Assembly (NCBI GenBank): GCA_016296505.1
Contig: JAEDJD010000003.1
Span: 90,068-154,067, forward strand
Source of the DNA: Oscillospiraceae bacterium
Lineage (GTDB): Bacteria > Bacillota > Clostridia > Oscillospirales > Ruminococcaceae
Length of the DNA: 64,000 bases
Reading direction: 5' to 3'
Made by a program: the position numbers and the translations under genes. Shown piece by piece: positions 9,162 through 16,132 of the stretch (position 1 is its first letter; every line of letters starts with the position of its first letter). The notes below the pieces were generated by a model. The model saw only the letters and a program-made list of their open reading frames with translations, was not told where the DNA came from and made no database searches.

Positions 9162-9995
9162 ATGGGGATTTTTCGGAGATCCAATTCGGATCGTGTGAAA
9201 TTTCACAGTAAGGATCATGTGGAGCGCGGCGAGTTTCGCGGCAGTACGATCACAGCAGTGGAAGTGCCGGAAAAAATACGGCTGATTGGGGAAAGTGCAT
9301 TCCGTGAATGCAGAAATCTGAGAAGTGTCTCGCTGCCGAATGGGGTTTGCGAGCTGGGTGCGTATGCGTTTCGTGACTGCGATATGCTGGAGCGTATCGA
9401 GATGCCGGAGGAAATGCGTTATCCGGATGGCGAAGCTGGCAAAATCCAGATCGGGTGCTTTGAGGGATGCGGTTTGCTTCGGGAGATTGTAATTCCGGAG
9501 GGTGTTGCCGTCATCGACGCCAATACGTTCTTGAACTGTGCGGCATTGGAAACCGTTACGCTGCCGCGTTCGATTCGTGCGATCCGCAGCGGCGCGTTCG
9601 CCGGCTGCGCAAGACTCAAAACGCTGAATATACCGGTGATGCCCGATTTGATTGCATTGAATGCGTTTCGCGATACGCCGCAGCAGGAGCGTATTCTGAC
9701 GCAGCGTAAGCCGGTGCTGACAATTATGCACACATCGTCATTTGGTCTGCCGGAGATTTTCCAGTTTACTGCGTCGCCGCATCTGATCGGTACGGAGCAG
9801 ACGGATGGCACTATGACCGTGATGCTGGACGTTTGCGACGAAACACGTATTTGCTTCCGGATTATGCAGTATAAGCACGCGGGCGGCAGCCATGTTGTCC
9901 CGTTCAATACGCCGACCCGACTCTTTTATGAGGAGTACGATTGTCAGGGAAGAACCGGCTTGCAAAAGGAAGAAATCGTTGCGACTTATCGCTGA
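9162..9995 (+). CDS. BspA-type leucine-rich-repeat (LRR_5) protein
   Basis: The protein has 277 residues. Residues 20-165 carry about five LRR_5 repeats with the typical x-IG-x-x-AF-x-x-C-x-x-L-x-x-V-x-LP pattern (for example ESAFRECRNLRSVSLP). The C-terminal 110 residues are a beta-rich, non-repeat domain. There is no signal peptide, so unlike most family members it may be cytoplasmic. AAAGGA lies 9 nt before ATG 9162; a TTG at 9153 is in frame but too close to the ribosome-binding site. It is a small relative of the giant LRR protein at 50.9 kb. Confidence 0.85.
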   Translation: MGIFRRSNSDRVKFHSKDHVERGEFRGSTITAVEVPEKIRLIGESAFRECRNLRSVSLPNGVCELGAYAFRDCDMLERIEMPEEMRYPDGEAGKIQIGCFEGCGLLREIVIPEGVAVIDANTFLNCAALETVTLPRSIRAIRSGAFAGCARLKTLNIPVMPDLIALNAFRDTPQQERILTQRKPVLTIMHTSSFGLPEIFQFTASPHLIGTEQTDGTMTVMLDVCDETRICFRIMQYKHAGGSHVVPFNTPTRLFYEEYDCQGRTGLQKEEIVATYR

Positions 9996-10046
9996 CGCGC
10001 TTTGCAGACTTCGGATATTCGATCATCAGAAAGGACGGATGCGATT

Positions 10047-10484
10047 ATGGTGCTGACTTTCAAACGATTGCGCGACCATGCGAAAATACCTTCCAGAGCA
10101 ACAGAATCCAGTGCCGGAATGGATCTTTCTGCGGCATTGACGGAGCCGGTTGAAATTCCACCGCATGAGATTCGGCTGATTCCGACTGGTATTGCAGCTG
10201 CGCCGGATTGCAAAGACGTCATGCTGTTGCTCTGTGCGCGTTCTGGTCTTGCAGCAAAGCATGGCATTGGATTGGCAAATGGCGTTGGTATCGTCGATGC
10301 GGATTATCGCGGAGAAATTTGCGTGGCGCTGATCAATCAGAGCGATGTGCCGTTTACGGTGACGGATGGCTTGCGTATTGCACAGATGATTGCAGTGCCG
10401 GTCATTCTGCCCAAAATTGTGGAATCTGATATTCTGCCGGAGACAGACCGCGGAAGCGGCGGCTTCGGCTCAACAGGCTTTTAA
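10047..10484 (+). CDS. dut: dUTP diphosphatase
   Basis: Trimeric dUTPase, hydrolysing dUTP to dUMP and pyrophosphate, which keeps uracil out of DNA and supplies dTMP synthesis. At 145 residues it is the standard length. All five family motifs are visible: AGMDLSA (motif 1), ARSGLAAKHG (motif 2), GIVDADYRGEI with the catalytic Asp (motif 3), GLRIAQMI (motif 4) and the C-terminal GSGGFGSTGF (motif 5). ATG 10047 has AAAGGAC upstream. The DUF4321 gene follows after 38 nt and is probably in the same transcript. Confidence 0.96.
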   Translation: MVLTFKRLRDHAKIPSRATESSAGMDLSAALTEPVEIPPHEIRLIPTGIAAAPDCKDVMLLLCARSGLAAKHGIGLANGVGIVDADYRGEICVALINQSDVPFTVTDGLRIAQMIAVPVILPKIVESDILPETDRGSGGFGSTGF

Positions 10485-10522
10485 ACTGATCAAACAGATA
10501 CAGAACAAGGAAGGAATACAAA

Positions 10523-10786
10523 ATGAAAAATAAGCTCGTTTATCTGCTTATGATTATTATGGCGATCGTATTTGGCTATCTGCTCGGAAATGTCTGCGCG
10601 GGACTTTCAGAACCGACCGTTGCATGGCTCGGTACGTCGCTGAACTTTGGATTAGGTCCGGCAACGCTTGATCTTCATGCGTTTTCGATTACGCTCGGAC
10701 TGCATTTAGCGATCAATCCCATTCAGATTATACTTGTCTTGCTGGCGATTGTCCTTTCACCGAAAATCGCGGCTTCTATCAAATAA
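10523..10786 (+). CDS. DUF4321 small membrane protein
   Basis: An 87-residue protein with two hydrophobic helices (residues 5-27 and about 55-80) around a G-rich loop. The sequence pattern, with a short basic start, a GYLLGN-type helix and a C-terminal IILVLLAIVLSPKI helix, fits the DUF4321 family, which is common in Clostridia and has no known function. AGGAAGG precedes the ATG. It lies 38 nt after dut, and a strong terminator follows at once. Confidence 0.82.
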   Translation: MKNKLVYLLMIIMAIVFGYLLGNVCAGLSEPTVAWLGTSLNFGLGPATLDLHAFSITLGLHLAINPIQIILVLLAIVLSPKIAASIK

Positions 10787-10796
10787 AATATGTAGC

Positions 10797-10828
10797 GTAT
10801 CGCAGGGCTTGTCTCTGCGATACTTTTT
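10797..10828 (+). terminator. Rho-independent terminator after the DUF4321 gene
   Basis: A 9-bp stem, GTATCGCAG (10797-10805) with CTGCGATAC (10815-10823), is followed by TTTTT. Confidence 0.92.
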
Positions 10829-10866
10829 CAGCAGGGATATCCGTCCCAATGTTGTCGATTGCATGA

Positions 10867-10904
10867 AAAACCGTGATTCAGCTTGTGTTCTGAATCACGG
10901 TTTT
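10867..10904 (-). terminator. Terminator of the sortase operon
   Basis: A 15-bp perfect stem (10867-10881 paired with 10890-10904) has A-rich left and T-rich right flanks, so it works in both directions. On the minus strand it ends the operon whose last gene stops at 10960. Confidence 0.85.
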
Positions 10905-10959
10905 CTGTTAGAGATATAGCATCGTCAAAGCCTTAGCCGGAAACGACTCCGACAAAGCG

Positions 10960-11859
10960 TTAGTGTTTTGCGTTCCGGACGATCTCGCGCTTATGCTTAC
11001 GCAGACGAATCCATCCGAAAATCAAGTACATAACCGCGGCTGCTGCAATGCCGCCGATCGCAGTCAGAATGACCGCCTTGGTATTGGTGTAGAGGAATCC
11101 GGTAATTGCGGCGAAGGTCTGGTCTGTCTTGACGGAAAACCGGTCGAACCAACGCGTCTGATGGAGCCAGACGGATGGAATCAGCAGCAGTGCAGACGCA
11201 ATCAACGCCGATGTGCCGCACCAGTAGAAGCCGTTGCCGCGTTCATGCACATTGATGAGAAAGAGCAGCGCCATAAATAAAATCACGACTGCAATCAACA
11301 CGAGCGCAGCAATGCCAACCCATGGTACATATGGCTTTGCTTTTTTGATTACACCGGCGTCATGGAGCGAGCCAAAACGGAATACGTCGCAGGCGGCGAT
11401 GATATTGGATTCTGCCGCGTCTGTTGTCGAACGGATTGCTTCCTCAAAGGTTTCGTTTTGATTGATGTTTTGTTCTTCCGCATAGGATATGAAAAATTCG
11501 CGGATTGACGCTTCCGGTTCCGAGAAATCCGGTGTTACGCCAAGACTTGCGGAATCGCCGCGCAGATAGGCAAAGCCATTCGTGATGATATCCTGAATGA
11601 TCGGTTTGAGCGCGTCCTCGGAAATTGCGGACGCATAGACATCTGCCGGAATACCGGTTGTGCTTGCCTGCTGTTTGAAATCATTTTCCAGCGCGATATG
11701 GACGCGTTCTGCAAGATTTTGCGAATCAACGATGAAAAGCGCCGTATTGGTATCGAGCGCACAGTATCGCATGACGCCGGCAAGCGCAGCGCCGACCATC
11801 AGAAAAATCAGCAGAAGCGAGAAAATTACGCTTGTGATATAGGTGGAGGCTTTTTTCAT
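10960..11859 (-). CDS. Membrane protein of the sortase operon
   Basis: The protein has 299 residues. One hydrophobic segment lies at residues 8-30, then an extracellular helical domain of about 140 residues, then three further membrane segments (about 175-197, 205-228, 255-280) and a basic tail. I do not recognise the family. It overlaps the upstream sortase gene by 4 nt (ATG at 11859 inside the sortase's last codons), so it is translationally coupled to it. An accessory role in substrate export, folding or retention near the sortase is a reasonable inference but unproven. Confidence 0.75.
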   Translation of the reverse strand: MKKASTYITSVIFSLLLIFLMVGAALAGVMRYCALDTNTALFIVDSQNLAERVHIALENDFKQQASTTGIPADVYASAISEDALKPIIQDIITNGFAYLRGDSASLGVTPDFSEPEASIREFFISYAEEQNINQNETFEEAIRSTTDAAESNIIAACDVFRFGSLHDAGVIKKAKPYVPWVGIAALVLIAVVILFMALLFLINVHERGNGFYWCGTSALIASALLLIPSVWLHQTRWFDRFSVKTDQTFAAITGFLYTNTKAVILTAIGGIAAAAVMYLIFGWIRLRKHKREIVRNAKH

Positions 11860-12560
11860 TGCGCGCCTCCTTCCTGCGAACTCTGCGTATAGAAATGCTT
11901 TTCAACCGGTACGCAGCGCACGCCGATTCGCTGATCCGGACTGCCCAGCACCTGCGGCTTGCAGGTATAGAGCGTGAGGTATTCCGCGTCCTTCGGGACG
12001 GCAAGATAGCGCTTGTCAGTCTTATCAAATTCGATCTGCTCGGTGACCTCGTAGATGAATTTGCCGTAATTGGTATAGAGCGTGATTTGATCGCCGACTT
12101 GTACGTTTTTCAGCTCGGCGAAATAGGTTGTCACGTGCGCGTCGATGACGGTATTGCCGGGATTTTCGCCGATCACAGCGGATTGTGTGGAGTGGCAGGC
12201 GCCGCGTTCCAGCAGCTCCGCATTGACGCCGTAATAGACGCCGACATAGATTCCCACAGATTCAATTTCCAGCATGGCGTACTGCTCGCCAAAGGTCGGA
12301 TACTTGATTTCGCCTTCTTCAAAGGTTTCGTCAGCGGCATTATCCTTGCTGATTTCCTGTTCAATAATATTGAGTCCATCGGTCTGCGCCGTTGTTTTGA
12401 GATTATCCATAAATGCGATATTCAGATAATTCTGCAAACGGTGTATCGGCGCAAGTACGTAGAATAGAATCAGAATACCGGCGGTCAGCAGCAGCAGAAA
12501 CAGGGGCGTCAGAATCAGAATGACTCGCTCACCGCGTTTATTTTGTGTTTGTTCAGCCAT
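11856..12560 (-). CDS. Class D-like sortase (membrane transpeptidase)
   Basis: A 234-residue protein with an N-terminal membrane anchor (about residues 13-37) and a C-terminal sortase barrel (about 85-220). The catalytic Cys sits in LTLYTCKP (the TLxTC motif), followed by the conserved Arg in RIGVRC. The His is in VIDAHV, where most sortases have a GHR-like block. Sortases cut a C-terminal sorting signal and join the protein to the peptidoglycan cross-bridge or to pilin. It lies between its probable substrate gene (upstream, 1-nt gap) and a membrane protein gene. Class assignment is tentative. Confidence 0.88.
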   Translation of the reverse strand: MAEQTQNKRGERVILILTPLFLLLLTAGILILFYVLAPIHRLQNYLNIAFMDNLKTTAQTDGLNIIEQEISKDNAADETFEEGEIKYPTFGEQYAMLEIESVGIYVGVYYGVNAELLERGACHSTQSAVIGENPGNTVIDAHVTTYFAELKNVQVGDQITLYTNYGKFIYEVTEQIEFDKTDKRYLAVPKDAEYLTLYTCKPQVLGSPDQRIGVRCVPVEKHFYTQSSQEGGAQ

Positions 12561-12561
12561 A

Positions 12562-13392
12562 TTACGCGTTCTGCTCCTCTTTGCGCTGCTTGCGGGTGAA
12601 CAGCGTCAGACCGCCGATGGCGCTGAGAATCATCGCGGAGCTGCCCAGTACCGGAACAGTCGTATCCCAGCCGGTATCGTCAACGGATGTGCCGACGCTG
12701 GAAACGTCGATCAGCGTGCCGTCGCTGTTGCGGACGGAGTAACTGATGCCGTCGCCGTCCAATTTATCCACGGTGATATTCATGCCGAGTTCCTTGCCAA
12801 GTTCAATGAAGCCGTTTGCGATTGTTGCCTGACTATCCGTATCCATCTGTTTGATGATGCTGTTGCGCTCGGACGTGGAGAGGTTTGCAAGGAATGATGC
12901 GCGTTCAGATTCCGGCAGACTTGCGATATACGCTTTTTTCTCGTCCAGCGTCATATTGATAAAGGGCTTTTCCGTTACGACAGGAGCCGCAGGCGTTTCG
13001 GATACTGTTGTCGTATTTGTCGTATCGGCAGGAGTGCTCTGCGGCGGCGCGGTTGTATCCGTGCTCGCGTTCTTGATATCCTCTCCGGAAATGCCGAACT
13101 GTGCGCCGACTGCATTCCAGATATCGTCCTCATAGATTTCGACCATATCCGCCCAGACATCATAGGTAAAATAATTGCCGTTGATGCTCATGCCGTTCGC
13201 GTCGTGCTCGGTATTTTGATACTGGATTTTCGCCTCTTGGATCATAGATTCCGGCAGACCGATGCGGCGCATGGCGGCGTATACGTCCTCAACGCTGCTC
13301 GCCGAGACGGAAAACGGCATGACGGCGCCGCAAAGCAGAACCGCAGCGCTTGCTGCAATATGGGCGATCAGCTTGTTTTTTTGATTTTTCAT
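12562..13392 (-). CDS. Secreted, probably cell-wall-anchored protein (likely sortase substrate)
   Basis: The protein has 276 residues. A signal peptide with a hydrophobic core (about residues 10-28) ends near SVSA. A polar helical part is followed by a Thr/Pro-rich linker (about 110-145) and a second helical part. The C-terminus is a sorting-signal-like module: a TVPVLG sequence, a hydrophobic helix and a basic tail (FTRKQRK). No canonical LPxTG is present. Start 13392 has AAAGGAG 8-9 nt upstream and a good promoter. Linkage to the sortase gene 1 nt downstream suggests it is that enzyme's substrate. Confidence 0.75.
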   Translation of the reverse strand: MKNQKNKLIAHIAASAAVLLCGAVMPFSVSASSVEDVYAAMRRIGLPESMIQEAKIQYQNTEHDANGMSINGNYFTYDVWADMVEIYEDDIWNAVGAQFGISGEDIKNASTDTTAPPQSTPADTTNTTTVSETPAAPVVTEKPFINMTLDEKKAYIASLPESERASFLANLSTSERNSIIKQMDTDSQATIANGFIELGKELGMNITVDKLDGDGISYSVRNSDGTLIDVSSVGTSVDDTGWDTTVPVLGSSAMILSAIGGLTLFTRKQRKEEQNA

Positions 13393-13459
13393 GGATGAAC
13401 TCCTTTCGGTATAAAGGGCGTCGGGTTTTCGCGAAACTGTATCAAACAATCTAATATGT

Positions 13460-13488
13460 ATTATAGCATATTTTTCGTGAAAATGCAA
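13460..13488 (-). promoter_or_regulatory. Promoter of the sortase operon
   Basis: Read on the minus strand, TTGCAT (13488-13483) and TATAAT (13465-13460) are 17 bp apart. The start codon lies about 70 nt downstream. Confidence 0.85.
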
Positions 13489-13563
13489 CTCTCGCCTTGA
13501 TTTTTCAGATTTTACACACATTTTGTACAAACGGATTTTATCTGCATTTTCGGCATTGCCGGC

Positions 13564-13592
13564 TTGCTTTTTTTTGAAAAGTGTGTTATACT
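13564..13592 (+). promoter_or_regulatory. Promoter of the topoisomerase operon
   Basis: TTGCTT (13564-13569) and TATACT (13587-13592) have a 17-bp spacer. This promoter is divergent from that of the sortase operon. Confidence 0.8.
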
Positions 13593-13629
13593 AATAAAAT
13601 ATGACTATTTAATGAAAGGATCATCTTGC

Positions 13630-15612
13630 ATGGCGAAAAAACAGCAGGAATACGGCAATGAGAGTATTACGATGCTCAAAGGTCCCGATAAGGTCCGGAA
13701 ACGTCCTTCCGTGATATTCGGCTCGGACAGTCTGGACGGCTGCGCGCATTCTGTGTTCGAGGTCATTACGAATTCCATCGACGAGGCGCGTGCCGGCTTT
13801 GGTCAGAAGATCATCATTACACGGTATCTCGATCATTCCGTAGAGGTGGAGGATTTCGGCAGAGGCTGTCCGGTTGACTGGAACGCTTCCGAGGAGCGCT
13901 ATAACTGGGAACTTGTGTACTGCGAGCTGTATGCAGGCGGCAAGTATGACGCAGAAGCGGATACCTATGCCTATTCGCTGGGTCTGAACGGCTTAGGTCT
14001 TTGCGCAACGCAGTTTGCCTCGTCGTATATGGATGTCACGGTCGTTCGCGACGGACAGGAATATACGCTGCATTTTGAAAAGGGCGAGAATATCGGCGGT
14101 TTGCAAAAAAAAGCGTCCACGCGTAAGCAGACCGGTACCAAAACGCGTTGGAAGCCCGATTTAGAGGTCTTTACGGATATTGCAGTGACGGATGAATGGT
14201 TCCGCGATGTTCTGAAACGGCAGGCGGTTGTCAATCCGAATCTGCTGTTTATATACCGCAACGAGGTCACGCCGGGCAAGTACGAAACGACCGAGTTCTT
14301 CTATGAGAACGGTATCACCGATTATGTCAATGAGATCGCCGGCGATAAGCCCTTGACGCCGGTGCAGTTCTTTTCTGCCGATCGCAAGGGACGCGATCGC
14401 GCCGACCGTGACGAATATAAGGTCAAGCTGTCCGTTGCATTCGCGTTTTCCAATCAGGTGCAGCGGCTTGAGTATTATCATAATTCAAGCTGGCTGGAAC
14501 ACGGCGGTTCGCCCGATGACGCCGTCAAGCGTGCCTTTACCGCGCAGATTGACGCATTCCTGAAAAATAACAATCGCTATCAGAAGAATGAGGGTAAGAT
14601 TACATTTCTGGATATACAGGATTGTCTTGTGCTGGTTTCATCCTCGTTTTCGACGATTGCTTCCTACGCCAATCAGACGAAAAAAGCAATCACAAACCGT
14701 TTTGTCTATGAAGCAATGACGGAGTTTCTGAAGCATCAGCTTGAGGTTTATTTTACCGAAAATCCGGACGACGCAGCGCGTATTGCCGAACAGGTGCTGA
14801 TTAACAAGCGCAGCCGCGAAAATGCCGAGCGTACCCGTCTGAATATCAAAAAGAAGCTCTCCGGCAATCTCGATCTTTCCAATATGGTGCCGAAATTCGT
14901 AGACTGCCGTTCCAAGGACACCGACCGGCGCGAGCTGTATATCGTGGAGGGCGATTCCGCGCTCGGTTCCGTCAAAATGGCGCGTGACGCGGAATTTCAG
15001 GCAGTCATTCCGGTACGCGGCAAGATCCTGAACTGTCTGAAAGCGGATTATGTCCGCATCTTCAAATCGGAAATAATTACCGATTTGCTCAAGGTGCTCG
15101 GCTGCGGCGTCGAGGTCACGACAAAGGCGAATAAAGAGCTTGCGACATTTAATCTCGAAAATCTGCGCTGGAATAAAATCGTCATCTGTACGGACGCCGA
15201 CGAGGACGGATTCCATATCCGCACGCTGATTCTGACAATGATCTATCGTCTTGCGCCGACGCTGATTCGCGAGGGCTATGTCTATATCGCAGAATCGCCG
15301 TTGTTTGAAATCACAACCAAGGACCGTACCTATTTCGCCTATGACGAAAAGGAACGCGTCAGGATTCTCCAGATGATCGAGGGGCAGAAATATACGCTCC
15401 AGCGCTCAAAGGGTCTTGGTGAGAACGAAGCTGAAATGATGGCGCTGACAACGATGAATCCCCAAACGCGCCGCATCATCAAGATTACGCCGGAAGCTGC
15501 GGAAGCAACATTTGATATGTTTGATATGCTGCTTGGCGATAACCTTGCAGCCCGTAAGGACTATATCGCAGAACACGGCGGCGATTACCTCGATCTCGCA
15601 GACATCAGCTAA
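13630..15612 (+). CDS. Divergent type II DNA topoisomerase, ATPase/TOPRIM (GyrB/ParE-like) subunit
   Basis: The protein has 660 residues. An N-terminal GHKL ATPase domain shows VFEVITNSIDEARAG, EDFGRGCP and the lid block LGLNGLG. A transducer domain follows, and then a TOPRIM domain with IVEGDSALG, PVRGKILN and DADEDGFHI. These are the working motifs of GyrB/ParE, which passes DNA duplexes at the cost of ATP. The sequence departs from usual GyrB/ParE in many conserved stretches, so it is more likely a second, ParE-like paralogue than the cell's GyrB. AAAGGA lies 9 nt before ATG 13630. Its partner subunit follows at 16133, after a four-helix-bundle gene. Confidence 0.88.
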   Translation: MAKKQQEYGNESITMLKGPDKVRKRPSVIFGSDSLDGCAHSVFEVITNSIDEARAGFGQKIIITRYLDHSVEVEDFGRGCPVDWNASEERYNWELVYCELYAGGKYDAEADTYAYSLGLNGLGLCATQFASSYMDVTVVRDGQEYTLHFEKGENIGGLQKKASTRKQTGTKTRWKPDLEVFTDIAVTDEWFRDVLKRQAVVNPNLLFIYRNEVTPGKYETTEFFYENGITDYVNEIAGDKPLTPVQFFSADRKGRDRADRDEYKVKLSVAFAFSNQVQRLEYYHNSSWLEHGGSPDDAVKRAFTAQIDAFLKNNNRYQKNEGKITFLDIQDCLVLVSSSFSTIASYANQTKKAITNRFVYEAMTEFLKHQLEVYFTENPDDAARIAEQVLINKRSRENAERTRLNIKKKLSGNLDLSNMVPKFVDCRSKDTDRRELYIVEGDSALGSVKMARDAEFQAVIPVRGKILNCLKADYVRIFKSEIITDLLKVLGCGVEVTTKANKELATFNLENLRWNKIVICTDADEDGFHIRTLILTMIYRLAPTLIREGYVYIAESPLFEITTKDRTYFAYDEKERVRILQMIEGQKYTLQRSKGLGENEAEMMALTTMNPQTRRIIKITPEAAEATFDMFDMLLGDNLAARKDYIAEHGGDYLDLADIS

Positions 15613-15615
15613 GAT

Positions 15616-16114
15616 AGGAGTTAGGAGATAGGAGTTAGAAGATGTCGTGTCCGCTTGCGCGGACGATTCGTTAGTGAGGACTGATCATTATGAATCAAAG
15701 TACAGCAAAAGAAAAGAGCAAGGTATTTGCTATTCGTATTATACGGATGTATCAGTATCTGATCGAAAAGAAGCATGAATATGTGCTTTCAAAGCAGGTT
15801 CTCCGAAGCGGTACGAGCATCGGTGCGAATATTGCCGAAGCAAACTGCGCAAGCAGCCGGAAGGATTTTGCCGCAAAGCTGTATATTGCTTTCAAGGAAT
15901 GTTCTGAAACGCTGTATTGGCTGAAACTCCTGTATGAAACAAATTATATCACAGAAGCGATGTATCGGTCCATTCGGAAAGACTGCGATGAGTTATATCG
16001 TTTACTGTCAGCATCAACCAGAACAGTGAAGAAAAATGTTGAACAGGAATAAATATAAATCGTCCGCAGAGCGGACACCGCAACTTCTCACTGCTCACTC
16101 CTCACTTCTCACTG
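15616..16114. repeat. Inverted-repeat-bounded cassette carrying a four-helix-bundle gene
   Basis: The left flank (about 15616-15670) holds TAGGAGTTAG repeats and a small palindrome, GTCCGC-TTGC-GCGGAC (15649-15664). The right flank (about 16058-16114) holds the same elements reversed: GTCCGC-AGA-GCGGAC (16062-16076), then a CTCACTCCTCACTTCTCAC-type tract. Read as reverse complement, the two flanks align over roughly 45 bp with mismatches. The unit separates the two topoisomerase subunit genes. Confidence 0.65.
15690..16052 (+). CDS. Four-helix-bundle protein (23S rRNA intervening-sequence / S23 type)
   Basis: The protein has 120 residues and is all-helical. The core QVLRSGTSIGANIAEA, then a DFAAKLYIAFKECSET block and YWLKLL, is diagnostic for the four-helix-bundle/S23 family (PF05635), first seen in rRNA intervening sequences and often found in short mobile insertions. 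Its biochemical function is not established. GTGAGGA lies upstream of ATG 15690. It is bracketed by imperfect inverted repeats and sits between two topoisomerase subunit genes that would normally be adjacent, which suggests later insertion. Confidence 0.9.
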   Translation: MNQSTAKEKSKVFAIRIIRMYQYLIEKKHEYVLSKQVLRSGTSIGANIAEANCASSRKDFAAKLYIAFKECSETLYWLKLLYETNYITEAMYRSIRKDCDELYRLLSASTRTVKKNVEQE

Positions 16115-16132
16115 GATCGGAAAGGATGAAAG

